Source of the DNA: an uncultured Pelagibacteraceae bacterium
GTDB lineage: Bacteria > Pseudomonadota > Alphaproteobacteria > Pelagibacterales > Pelagibacteraceae
Direction: 5' to 3'
DNA: 36,388 nt
NCBI GenBank assembly: GCA_902553465.1
Contig: CACDKW010000006.1
Location: 1-36,388 of the forward strand
Made by a program: the position numbers and the translations under genes. The notes under the pieces were generated by a model. The model searched no databases. It was not told where the DNA came from and saw only the letters and a program-made list of their open reading frames with translations. Positions 18,964 through 27,379 of the stretch are shown one piece after another; position 1 is the first letter of the stretch; each line of letters opens with the position of its first letter.

Positions 18964-19062
18964 CCAGCAGCAATCGCACCAGTGGGCGAACCCTCGCAGA
19001 CTGGTGTCGATCTCTTTGTTACCAAAGACACCGCAAATTGCTCATTTTGCGGAAACTGCGAT
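18964..19062 (-). ncRNA. Candidate cis-regulatory leader RNA of ffh (Pelagibacter ffh motif)
   Basis: This is a high-GC island (53 of 100 bases over 18961-19060 by count) in AT-rich DNA, read toward ffh. Three hairpins are visible on the minus strand. One is CCGCAAA/UUUGCGG (19052-19046 with 19037-19031). The second is a GUAA-capped UUUG/CAAA hairpin inside UGUC/GACA (19030-19005). The third is CACCAGU/ACUGGUG (19006-19000 with 18983-18977) enclosing GGG-UUCG-CCC. The 5' AUCGCA (19062-19057) can close the whole with UGCGAU (18978-18973). Comparative work on Pelagibacter has reported a candidate structured RNA preceding ffh, and I believe this is it. It lacks the conserved GGAA-loop core of SRP RNA. 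Confidence 0.82.
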
Positions 19063-19090
19063 AAACTATAATAGAGGTTCAAAAAGTCAA
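19062..19090. promoter_or_regulatory. Possible divergent promoter region for dapF (+) and ffh (-)
   Basis: A perfect TATAAT lies on the plus strand at 19067-19072, 41 bases before the dapF ATG, with only a poor -35 (TTTTGC at 19045-19050, 16-base spacer). On the minus strand TTGACT (19090-19085) precedes TATAGT (19070-19065) with a short 14-base spacer. The near-palindrome ctataatag could therefore serve both directions. Weak consensus match, assigned by eye. Confidence 0.35.
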
Positions 19091-19112
19091 TAAATAAGTT
19101 AAATATTATTAT

Positions 19113-19937
19113 ATGGAATTCAAAGCTTTTAAAATGGATGGTTTAGGAAATGATTTTGTAATAATTGACCAGCGAAATGATCAATTTGAATTAACCAATG
19201 ATCAAGTTAAAAAAATATGCAATAGAAATTTTATTGGTTGTGATCAGCTTATTTTAATTAAAGAAAACATAAAATATGATGCTGAGTTAAAATTTTTTAA
19301 TTCAGATGGTAGTGAGGCCAGTGCTTGCGGTAATGGGACAAGATGTGTCGCTTATTTTTTATCTAAAGAAAATAAAAAAGATATAATAAATGTTTACACT
19401 TCTTCTGGAAATTTAAAGTCTAAAATATTAGATAAAAAAATAGTCCAAACTCAAATAGGTGTTCCCAAAACAAAATGGAATGAAATACCAATAAATAAAA
19501 ATATAGATACTGTAAATCTTAATATTAAAATTTATGATAAAAATAATAAAGAATTTATTGGTGGTACAGCTATTAATGTTGGAAATCCTCATATTATTTT
19601 TTGTGTAAGAAATCTTGAGGACTTTGATATAAAAAAAGTTGGTCCAGTAATTGAAAAACATAATCTGTTTCCAGAAAAGTGCAATGTAACGATAGCTCAA
19701 GTAATAAATAAAAGTTTAATTAAAGTCAAAGTCTGGGAGAGAGGAGCTGGTAACACAAAGGCTTGTGGTACAGCGGCATGTGCAACAGCGGTGGCAGGAA
19801 AAATAAATGGAGTAACAGGTTCACAAACTGAAATTGCTTTTCCCTTAGGCAACCTTTCTATTCTAATAGATAAAGAAAATATTATTCATATGACTGGACC
19901 AGTTTCAGAAATTGAAGAAATTAAAATAAAATTATAA
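19113..19937 (+). CDS. dapF: Diaminopimelate epimerase
   Basis: The 274-residue cofactor-independent epimerase interconverts LL- and meso-diaminopimelate for lysine and peptidoglycan. The two catalytic cysteines are present: Cys72 in SEASACGNGTRCVAYFL and Cys218 in ERGAGNTKACGTAACATAV. The start MEFKAFKMDGLGNDFVIID is typical. It is the first gene of the plus-strand pair and its stop shares a base with the ftsY start (TAATG). The 34 or so bases between the TATAAT-predicted start and the ATG are AT-rich without a clear SD. Confidence 0.97.
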   Translation: MEFKAFKMDGLGNDFVIIDQRNDQFELTNDQVKKICNRNFIGCDQLILIKENIKYDAELKFFNSDGSEASACGNGTRCVAYFLSKENKKDIINVYTSSGNLKSKILDKKIVQTQIGVPKTKWNEIPINKNIDTVNLNIKIYDKNNKEFIGGTAINVGNPHIIFCVRNLEDFDIKKVGPVIEKHNLFPEKCNVTIAQVINKSLIKVKVWERGAGNTKACGTAACATAVAGKINGVTGSQTEIAFPLGNLSILIDKENIIHMTGPVSEIEEIKIKL

Positions 19938-20854
19938 TGGGAATATTTGAAAAATTTAAATTAGGTTTTAAAAAAAGTGCCTCTACTTTTGCTTCTGGAC
20001 TTAAGGAAATAATTATAAAAAAAGAAATAGACGATAAGGCGCTAAATGAAATTGAAGATTTTTTAATTCAATCTGATGTGGGTGTCACAGCATCTGAAGA
20101 AATTAGAAATATAATTGCTGAAAAAAAAATTGATCCAAATAAAAATAAAGTTAATGAAATTAACTTAATTCTTAAAAATTATATAATTGATTTAATGTCT
20201 CCATTGGAAAATGAAAGTTTTTTTAAAATTAAAAATAATTTAAATGCTGTTCTTGTCTCAGGTGTTAATGGAGTTGGAAAAACAACAACAATAGGAAAAA
20301 TAGGAAAAATATTAAAATCTAATAATAATAAAGTTATTTTTTCAGCATCAGATACTTTTAGAGCTGCTGCAATAGAACAATTAGAAAATTGGGCAAAAAA
20401 AATAGATGTAGAAATTATTAAATCTTCACAAGGTTCTGACCCTGCGTCCGTTGCATATAAAGCTGTTGATGAAGCACTAAAAAATAAATTTACACATGTC
20501 TTAATAGACACCGCAGGAAGACTACAAAATAAAAAAAATTTAATGGAAGAATATAAAAAAATTGCGAATGTAACAAAAAAAATTGATCCAAATGCTCCTC
20601 ACGAAGTTTTATTAGTTTTAGATGCAACTTCTGGACAAAATGTAATTAATCAAGTCGAAGAATTTAATAAGATAATTCCGATTACAGGATTAATTATGAC
20701 TAAACTAGATGGAACTGCAAAGGGTGGTATTTTAATTGCAATTGCAAAAAAATATAAATTACCAATTATTGCTTTAGGTTTGGGAGAAAAAGAAGATGAT
20801 CTACAAATTTTTAAAGCAGAACAATTTGCTGAAGCTTTTATTACAACTAATTAA
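19937..20854 (+). CDS. ftsY: SRP receptor GTPase FtsY (minimal form)
   Basis: The 305-residue protein is the membrane-associated receptor that docks SRP-ribosome complexes at the translocon. The N-terminal amphipathic stretch MGIFEKFKLGFKKSASTF leads straight into the N domain. The G domain has P-loop GVNGVGKTTTIGK at 109-121, DTFRAAAIEQL, DTAGRLQNK and TKLDGTAKGG. The acidic A domain that lengthens E. coli FtsY is missing, as in other compact alphaproteobacterial forms. It overlaps a convergent gene by 8 bases at its 3' end. Confidence 0.97.
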   Translation: MGIFEKFKLGFKKSASTFASGLKEIIIKKEIDDKALNEIEDFLIQSDVGVTASEEIRNIIAEKKIDPNKNKVNEINLILKNYIIDLMSPLENESFFKIKNNLNAVLVSGVNGVGKTTTIGKIGKILKSNNNKVIFSASDTFRAAAIEQLENWAKKIDVEIIKSSQGSDPASVAYKAVDEALKNKFTHVLIDTAGRLQNKKNLMEEYKKIANVTKKIDPNAPHEVLLVLDATSGQNVINQVEEFNKIIPITGLIMTKLDGTAKGGILIAIAKKYKLPIIALGLGEKEDDLQIFKAEQFAEAFITTN

Positions 20855-21407
20855 TTAAATTATTTGAAATTAAAGGTTTATAATAATTACAATTATATTT
20901 TTCCTCTAAAGTTAAATATCCACATTTCTTTGCAACTGATGAAATTATAAACTCTAATCTATTTTTTTTATCATATTTTTTTAAATTTCTTTTAGAGATA
21001 TCAAAAACTAAGTTAGCGTTAATATTTTTAATGGCACTTACCATTATTAAAGTATTATTATCGTTTAATAAATAATATGCAAAATCTTCTGGAAATACTG
21101 GAAAATCGTAATTTTCTATTATTTTTTTTGCTTTTGATGGAAACCAATCATAAGAAATTAATGACTCGTCAGATTTAGTATGATTATTATAAATATATAA
21201 GTCTTGAGGATAATCAGTTATATAATTAAATTCCTCACCTCTAGCTAGTACAGCTTTACTTCTTGTTTTAAAGTAAAGTGTAAAATCATTGTTATAAGAT
21301 TGCATTTTTCCTATATAAAAAAAATCTTCTTTTTCCAAATTATTAGGTTCTGCAAAAGAATTTTTGCAAATTAAAAAAATCAATACAATTAATACTTTAA
21401 ATTTCAT
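20847..21407 (-). CDS. Exported protein of unknown function
   Basis: I do not recognise this 186-residue protein. A signal peptide is clear: a lysine start, a hydrophobic run VLIVLIFLICKNSFA and likely cleavage before EPNNL. The mature part is rich in Tyr, Asn, Asp and Lys, with no further membrane helix. It contains three cysteines in the C-terminal third (KKCGYLTLEEKYNCNYY has two). Its 3' end overlaps ftsY convergently by 8 bases. A 74-base AT-rich gap separates its start from the divergent MFS gene. Coding use matches its neighbours and the frame is long for this AT content, so I take it as real. Confidence 0.72.
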   Translation of the reverse strand: MKFKVLIVLIFLICKNSFAEPNNLEKEDFFYIGKMQSYNNDFTLYFKTRSKAVLARGEEFNYITDYPQDLYIYNNHTKSDESLISYDWFPSKAKKIIENYDFPVFPEDFAYYLLNDNNTLIMVSAIKNINANLVFDISKRNLKKYDKKNRLEFIISSVAKKCGYLTLEEKYNCNYYKPLISNNLIN

Positions 21408-21481
21408 ATAAAATAATGGGTAAAGTAAAATTTTGTATATGGTTTGTTTAAATTATGAATAAAATGTGATTATAAAATTTA

Positions 21482-22708
21482 ATGAAAAAAATTCTTAATT
21501 TTGCACTGTATGACTTCGCTAATTCTGCATTTACAACAATTATAATTACTTTTATTTTTTCAACATATTTTGCAAAACAAATTGCACCTAATCCTGTTTT
21601 AGGACAATCATACTGGGGTTGGGCCATAGGGACTACAGGAATATTGGTTGCAATAATTGGACCAATATTAGGAAGTTACGCAGATAAAAAAAATTTTACA
21701 GAATTCTTTATTAAGTTATTTACAATAATATGTATTTCATTAACAACTTTATTGTGGTTTTCAAAACCTTCAGAAAAATATTTATTATTTACTTTAATTA
21801 TAGTTGCCTTGGCTAATTTTTTTTATGAGTTAAGCCTAATTTTTTATAATTCTATTCTTAAAAGAATTTCAAAAACAAGTGATTTAGGAAAATCTTCAGG
21901 TTTTAGTTTTGCTTTGGGTTATATTGGTGGAATATTAATATTGATAATTTGTATAAAAATTTTTATTGATAATGATGTTTTGCCTTTTGGTCTTTCAAAA
22001 GAAAATTCAGAAAATATTAGAGCTACATCAATTGTAGTTGCAGTCTGGTATTTAATTTTTTCAATACCCTTTTTATTTAGTTTAAAAAAAAAAATAAATA
22101 ATAAAATTGAACTATCTTCAGATAATATAAAAAAAATTAAGGATTTAATTTGGAATAATGGTTTAAATAATTTAGGAAAATTTTTAATTGCAAGAATGCT
22201 TTATGCTGACGGCTTAAATGCCATTATAGTAATGGGCGGAATTTTTGCAGTAGGTGTATTTAATTTAGAAATCAAAGATTTACTAATTTTATCAATACTT
22301 ATGAATGTTACAGCCTTTATTGGTGCAATAGTAGGAGGTTATGCAAATGACAAATTCTCATCAAAATCTGTAATTATTTTCTCTCTATTGGGTTTAATAA
22401 TTTCTTCATCAATAATTCTTTTTGTTAAATCACAGTTATTTTTTTTAATTTTCGCAGCGATAAATGGTTTTTTTATTGGTCCAATCCAATCAGCAAGCAG
22501 AGTTTTCATTACTAAATCTATAGATGAAAATAATCAAGCTTCAGGCTTTGGTCTATTTGCCTTATCTGGAAAGTTGACTTCATTTATTGGGCCACTATTG
22601 GTAAGCACAATTACTTATATCTCTAGTAGTCAAAGAATAGGTTTTTCTTCAGCAATAATTCTTCTTTTGATTGGTTTGCTTATTTTACTAAAAGTAAAAA
22701 AAAACTAA
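21482..22708 (+). CDS. MFS transporter, UMF1 (Atg22-like) family
   Basis: The 408-residue protein has about 12 membrane helices. The N-terminus LYDFANSAFTT (residues 9-19) and the following YWGWAIGTTGILVAIIGPILGSYADKK are hallmarks of the UMF1/Atg22 branch of the major facilitator superfamily. A second-half motif FIGAIVGGYANDKFSSK repeats the loop pattern. Bacterial substrates of this branch are mostly unknown; the yeast relative exports amino acids from the vacuole. It ends four bases into the convergent hydrolase gene. No partner gene suggests a substrate. Confidence 0.85.
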   Translation: MKKILNFALYDFANSAFTTIIITFIFSTYFAKQIAPNPVLGQSYWGWAIGTTGILVAIIGPILGSYADKKNFTEFFIKLFTIICISLTTLLWFSKPSEKYLLFTLIIVALANFFYELSLIFYNSILKRISKTSDLGKSSGFSFALGYIGGILILIICIKIFIDNDVLPFGLSKENSENIRATSIVVAVWYLIFSIPFLFSLKKKINNKIELSSDNIKKIKDLIWNNGLNNLGKFLIARMLYADGLNAIIVMGGIFAVGVFNLEIKDLLILSILMNVTAFIGAIVGGYANDKFSSKSVIIFSLLGLIISSSIILFVKSQLFFLIFAAINGFFIGPIQSASRVFITKSIDENNQASGFGLFALSGKLTSFIGPLLVSTITYISSSQRIGFSSAIILLLIGLLILLKVKKN

Positions 22709-23508
22709 TTTAAATTTCTTATAAATAGATCAATTTCATTGACTAATTTTTCATCAAAATTCATCATATGATCATCTAAATCTGTAAAGTATTTAAATTT
22801 AGGACTATTTGCCATTTCGAAAATTTTTTCTCCCATATAAAATGGTACAATTTTATCTTTTCTTCCGTGTAAAACTAGAATGGGTGATTTTATATTTTTA
22901 ATTTTATTTTTACTTTCATATTTATCTTTAAGAAGAAACTTTACAGGAAAAATTGGATATATTTTTTGACCCATATCTACCATAGAAGTAAAAGGTGCTT
23001 CTAAAATTATACCTGCAAAATTTTCATTTTGCGCAACTTCAGTGGTTATAGCTGTTCCCAAAGACTCTCCGTATAATATAATTCGATCATTGGAAATTCC
23101 TTTTTTATTTAGCCATTCTATACCACCTAGAGCATCTTTGTATAAACCTGTTTCGCTAGGATTGCCTGGATTTCCACTATACCCCCTCCATGAAATAATT
23201 AAAAAATTAATATCCATATTTCCTAAAAAATTAAGTTTATCAATTCTATTATCTAAATTGCCTGCATTACCATGTAAAAAAAGTATTGTTTTTTTATTAG
23301 AATTTTTTAAGTGAAACCAACCTTTTAATTCAAAATTATCAGAGGTTTTAAAATTTATAGTTTCAAAATTATGTATCAAGCCTTCCCCTGTTATCTGGGG
23401 ACTAAAAGGATGATAAAGAAGTTTCCTTTGAAAAAAATACACAACAACTGTAATAACAAAATAGATTAAAATTAATAAAAAAAAAGATTTAATAAAGATA
23501 TTATTCAT
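22705..23508 (-). CDS. Membrane-anchored alpha/beta hydrolase (BEM46/ABHD13-like)
   Basis: The 267-residue protein has one N-terminal membrane helix (about 7-26, IKSFFLLILIYFVITVVVYF) and then an alpha/beta-hydrolase domain, probably facing the periplasm or anchored at the inner face. The oxyanion motif is LHGNAGNLDNR at 78-88. The nucleophile is Ser149 in YGESLGT, the acid Asp218 in HGRKDKIVPF and the base His247 in LDDHMMNF, a complete triad. The segment between resembles bacterial BEM46-like hydrolases. The substrate is unknown; ester or thioester hydrolysis is the general chemistry. The gene overlaps the next MFS gene by 8 bases and probably forms an operon with it. Confidence 0.88.
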   Translation of the reverse strand: MNNIFIKSFFLLILIYFVITVVVYFFQRKLLYHPFSPQITGEGLIHNFETINFKTSDNFELKGWFHLKNSNKKTILFLHGNAGNLDNRIDKLNFLGNMDINFLIISWRGYSGNPGNPSETGLYKDALGGIEWLNKKGISNDRIILYGESLGTAITTEVAQNENFAGIILEAPFTSMVDMGQKIYPIFPVKFLLKDKYESKNKIKNIKSPILVLHGRKDKIVPFYMGEKIFEMANSPKFKYFTDLDDHMMNFDEKLVNEIDLFIRNLN

Positions 23509-24715
23509 TTCTATTATTTAGTAAAAAATATAAATAACTAAAAATACATATTAACAAATAGGCAGAAAAAGAAATTTGAAAACTTTGAATTTCTCCTTTT
23601 CCAAGAAATTGTGATAGATCAATAACTAAACCAATTCCCCACTGCATTATAAAAGTACCTACAAAAATAAGTAAATTAAATGATGTAAGTGATTTTCCAG
23701 CTAAACTAGTTGGAAAAGATAAAGCCACAGCAGGCTGAGTAAGCGTTAGTACAATTGAAGTAAGTATATATAGAGTAAAATGTAATGCGCCCGCATTTTC
23801 ACCTAAAATAATAATAAAAAGTAATGATAGATAGCTAATTGGTAATCCTAGCTTCATAAGTTTCATAGACTCAAGTCCAAGTTTTGTAATTTTAGGTAAA
23901 ATGTATCCAAAAATAAAAAAAGCAATTAACATTGTTGTATTTATCCAAAATAGTCCTGTTGCGCTTTCTAGTGGTGTATATCCCGCAACTCTAACCATCC
24001 AAGGTCCAGCCCATAAGGTTTGAATTGCTACCATTCCCCCATAATTAAACAAACCAAGAGGAATTGTGCTTCTAAAAAACTTATTTTTCCAAACATCTGA
24101 TAAAGATCCTTCATTCTGTTCCTCTTTGCTATCTTCACTTTTCCATGAAGGAATGAACAGTAAAGTTAAAATTATAATAAGAAGAATAATAATAGCTACT
24201 GAACCAAATATCCATCTCCAACCAATAGTTGGTAATAAAATTTGAACAGGTAGTGTTGAAAAAACAAAACCCATTGAAAGCACCATTAACATCCATGCAT
24301 TAGCTCTTTGTTGGTATTCGTCTGCAAACCAAATTCTGTAACCAGTTAAAGGTCCCATTAAACATGCGCTAACACCAACTCCAATTAAAATTCTTGATAT
24401 AAGCAGACCTGAAAAGCTTTGTGCTAAAGCAAAAGCAGTAGTTCCAATAATTGCAATTAACAAAAATGATGAAACAACTTTTTTAGGTCCGTGTTTATCA
24501 AGTAAATATCCAAGAGGTATTTGCATAGATGCAAATCCTAAAAAATAACCACCTGCTAATAATCCGAGGTCACCAGCGGTTAAATTAAACTCTGAAGTTA
24601 ATAAAGGAGACAAAGTTGCAGTAATTGCCCTTAAAAGTGCAGATATAAAATATCCACAAGCGAATACAAAAAATATTAATACCGCTTTTTTTATCGGTAA
24701 AATATTTTTTTCCAT
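23501..24715 (-). CDS. MFS transporter (substrate unknown)
   Basis: The 404-residue carrier has about 12 membrane helices and the MFS motif A in loop 2-3 (GYLLDKHGPKK at 69-79). LISRILIGVGVSACLMGPLTGYRIWF in helices 4-5 resembles the motif C region of proton-driven carriers. A charged central loop (about 192-208, SWKSEDSKEEQNEG) separates the halves. It begins nine bases after dctM in the opposite reading order (dctM ends at 24725) and overlaps the hydrolase. No substrate can be assigned. A drug/metabolite exporter or an organic-acid uptake carrier are both possible. Confidence 0.85.
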   Translation of the reverse strand: MEKNILPIKKAVLIFFVFACGYFISALLRAITATLSPLLTSEFNLTAGDLGLLAGGYFLGFASMQIPLGYLLDKHGPKKVVSSFLLIAIIGTTAFALAQSFSGLLISRILIGVGVSACLMGPLTGYRIWFADEYQQRANAWMLMVLSMGFVFSTLPVQILLPTIGWRWIFGSVAIIILLIIILTLLFIPSWKSEDSKEEQNEGSLSDVWKNKFFRSTIPLGLFNYGGMVAIQTLWAGPWMVRVAGYTPLESATGLFWINTTMLIAFFIFGYILPKITKLGLESMKLMKLGLPISYLSLLFIIILGENAGALHFTLYILTSIVLTLTQPAVALSFPTSLAGKSLTSFNLLIFVGTFIMQWGIGLVIDLSQFLGKGEIQSFQISFSAYLLICIFSYLYFLLNNRNE

Positions 24716-24724
24716 TTATTTAAA

Positions 24725-27376
24725 TTAGAAATTTAAAGATATATCACGGTGAATAGAGTTACAACTTGCAACAAATTTAGCCTGTTCTTTTGTTAAACGA
24801 GATTGTAGTCTTAAACCTATATTATTTTTAATAACCTCATTATATTTTTCAAGTTCTGGCACTAAATTTTGGGCTGCATCTTTTCTCCAATTTACTTCCT
24901 TTTCAAACAAAATAAATACTTCTGAGCTTGCATCTGAGATTTTATTTTCTTCTATTTCTTCACTATCAACTAAAGAATATAAATCATCTAGTCTATTGGC
25001 AAATTCCTCAGTGCCTGAAATTTCACTTAGTTTTTCAAATAGGCCATCTATAAGTGAAATTGAATTTTCATAATTTTTATTATTAATTTCATATTTTAAA
25101 TCTTTAATTTCAGGTGAAAGTTCATTTAATTTATCATTGTCTTTTATAAACATCGCGATTTGATCTAGATTATCATATGCCTCGTCTACATTTTTTTTAT
25201 ATCTTTTTGTTTGTGTATTTTTAGCTTTCTGAATAACTTCAAATTCTTTATTTTTAGATTCCCAATTTTCTGGGATTTGTTTTTCTATTTCATCGATTTC
25301 TAACTTATAATCCTCAATTTTCAGATCGATTTTATTTTTTTGTGCCACTTTATCTTTATCTAAATTTCTAATTTCTGCTTTAAGTTTTTCTATTTTATTA
25401 TCTATTTTTCTAATCTTTTTTTGTTTTTTTCTTACTTGGAAATGAAGGTCTCTATAATCTTCTGCAAATAAGTTATATTCATTCTCTGTTTTTTGAAGTT
25501 TTTTAACTAAAGCAAATGTGCCCAATGCATTTTCAAAATGTTCCTCGAAAATATCTAATTTATCATTTGGAAGATCAGAAGGAACAAGCTGTTCAAAACT
25601 TTTTATAGCAGCTGTGATTTTTTGCTCTTCATTATTATAGATATCAAATTTATATTCTTGTAAACAATGTTGAAGCTTAGGGTTCATTGGAGGAGGAGCC
25701 ACATGAGATGTTAAGTATGTTCTAGCGGGTAAATAGTTTACTAAACTTGGATAAAAACCTACAATTCCAAGTCCTATTAATTGTAATACTATGAAAGGAA
25801 CAACGCCTTTCCAAATATTTAGGGTTGTAATAAACTTGGGTGCAACACCTTTCAAATAAAATAAAGCAAAACCAAAAGGGGGAGTTAAAAAAGAAGTTTG
25901 TAAATTTACCCCAATCATTACACCCAACCATATTGCACTAACATTGGCTCCTGTTTCAGCTAATAATATTGGCGCAATAATAGGTACAACAACTACAGCA
26001 ATTTCTATAAAATCAAGGAAGAAACCTAAAAGAAAAATTACTGCCATTACAACAATAAATTGGGTCCAAAATCCACCTGGTAAATCTTGTAAAAAATCTC
26101 TTACTAATTCTTCACCTCCAAAGGCCCTAAAACCTGAGGTTAACATCGCTGCTCCCAGAAGAATTATAAATACCATGGAAGTAGTTACACAAGTTTCGGT
26201 AACAACTTCTTTTAAAACGTTATCAACTTTATAAGATCTCCAAAAACTCCAAATTATACCTATTAAAAAGAATAAAGTGAAAAAACCTGTTATAAAAATT
26301 GCAGTTAAGTTTCTAGTTTCTATAGCTTTGATGTTTAAATTATAATTGTTTGAAATAAAAAAAATTGGAATTAAAGCTATAACGGATATTAGTAATGGAT
26401 AATATGCATCTTTTTTACCTTGATGCAGACGATACCCAGCCATTATAGTTGCACCTATTGCACCAATAGAGCCAGCTTGGTTCACTGTTGCAATACCCAT
26501 TAATATAGATCCAAGAACTGCAAATATTAATGCAAGTGGTGGAATTATTACCATTATAACTTTCATCCAAAATTTAAAATCAAATTGACCTTTAAATGGA
26601 ACAGGAGGAGCTGCTCTAGGATTTAATCTTGCATATACAAATACATACAACATATACAAACCAACTAATACTAATCCAGGTAATAATGCTCCAAGAAACA
26701 TATCGCCAGCACTAGTAGAGCCTACTCTAAACTCGCCAGGCATATTAAATTCACCTGTTATTAATTTATAGTCTGCCTGTCTCATTGTATTTGCTACATC
26801 AGCAGCACTAGCTAATTGGTCTGCAATAATAATTAAAACAATTGATGGAGGAATTATTTGACCAAGTGTTCCAGATGAACAAACTATTCCACTTGCAAGA
26901 CTTCTATCATATTTATTATTCAACATAGTGGGCAATGAAATTAAGCCCATTGCAATTACAGTTGCTCCAACTATTCCCGTAGTTGCTGCAAGCAATGCTC
27001 CAACAAAAATTACTGAAATTCCAAGTCCTCCAGGGATAGGACCAAATAATTGACCCATAGTTACCAAAAGATCTTCAGCAATTTTAGATTTTTGCAACAT
27101 AATCCCCATGAAAATAAATAAAGGTATTGCGATTAAAGTATCAGTTTCCACATCCCAATAATTACTCCTAAAATTTGTAATTCCTGCTGTTAACCATTCT
27201 ATTGGTCCATCAGTTGCGTAATATGCACCCGCATCCCCTTCAAAAAGATATCCAAAGAAAGCTGCAGCACCTATTGAAATAATAGCTGAACCTGGTAATG
27301 CAAAAGCAACGGGGAAACCAGATGCCAACGCCACTATCATAATTAAAACAAGTAGAGTTAAAAATAAATGTTCCAT
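24725..27376 (-). CDS. dctM: TRAP transporter large permease (DctM) with a C-terminal coiled-coil extension
   Basis: DctM drives sodium-coupled uptake of the solute delivered by DctP. This one is 883 residues against the usual 425-450. Family motifs are IAIPLFIFMGIMLQKS (about 83-98), GLLAATTG-like GALLAATTGIVGATVIAMG (125-143), GTLGQIIPPSIVLII (169-183) and GFFLDFIEIAVVVVPII near 451. TSFLTPPFGFALFYLKG follows near 495. Extra helices and loops enlarge the middle (190-400). From about residue 553 to the end the chain is hydrophilic; 625-735 is a Lys/Glu-rich heptad-like coiled coil. The assignment to the mannitol/chloroaromatic-type TRAP group is by overall look. It is three bases after dctQ. 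Confidence 0.93.
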   Translation of the reverse strand: MEHLFLTLLVLIMIVALASGFPVAFALPGSAIISIGAAAFFGYLFEGDAGAYYATDGPIEWLTAGITNFRSNYWDVETDTLIAIPLFIFMGIMLQKSKIAEDLLVTMGQLFGPIPGGLGISVIFVGALLAATTGIVGATVIAMGLISLPTMLNNKYDRSLASGIVCSSGTLGQIIPPSIVLIIIADQLASAADVANTMRQADYKLITGEFNMPGEFRVGSTSAGDMFLGALLPGLVLVGLYMLYVFVYARLNPRAAPPVPFKGQFDFKFWMKVIMVIIPPLALIFAVLGSILMGIATVNQAGSIGAIGATIMAGYRLHQGKKDAYYPLLISVIALIPIFFISNNYNLNIKAIETRNLTAIFITGFFTLFFLIGIIWSFWRSYKVDNVLKEVVTETCVTTSMVFIILLGAAMLTSGFRAFGGEELVRDFLQDLPGGFWTQFIVVMAVIFLLGFFLDFIEIAVVVVPIIAPILLAETGANVSAIWLGVMIGVNLQTSFLTPPFGFALFYLKGVAPKFITTLNIWKGVVPFIVLQLIGLGIVGFYPSLVNYLPARTYLTSHVAPPPMNPKLQHCLQEYKFDIYNNEEQKITAAIKSFEQLVPSDLPNDKLDIFEEHFENALGTFALVKKLQKTENEYNLFAEDYRDLHFQVRKKQKKIRKIDNKIEKLKAEIRNLDKDKVAQKNKIDLKIEDYKLEIDEIEKQIPENWESKNKEFEVIQKAKNTQTKRYKKNVDEAYDNLDQIAMFIKDNDKLNELSPEIKDLKYEINNKNYENSISLIDGLFEKLSEISGTEEFANRLDDLYSLVDSEEIEENKISDASSEVFILFEKEVNWRKDAAQNLVPELEKYNEVIKNNIGLRLQSRLTKEQAKFVASCNSIHRDISLNF

Positions 27377-27379
27377 GGT

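Noticed and set aside
18956-18979. Upstream in-frame ATG at 18979 as the ffh start
   Set aside because: It would add MRLLLDVN, which is not seen in the family, and lies inside the third hairpin of the leader. MFENLTNKFEEVF at 18955 is the usual N-terminus.
18956-19080. The structured gap upstream of ffh as the SRP (4.5S) RNA gene itself
   Set aside because: I cannot find the conserved SRP RNA domain IV core with its GGAA-type tetraloop and the asymmetric loop sequences. The hairpin order and the position directly before the ffh start fit a leader element better.
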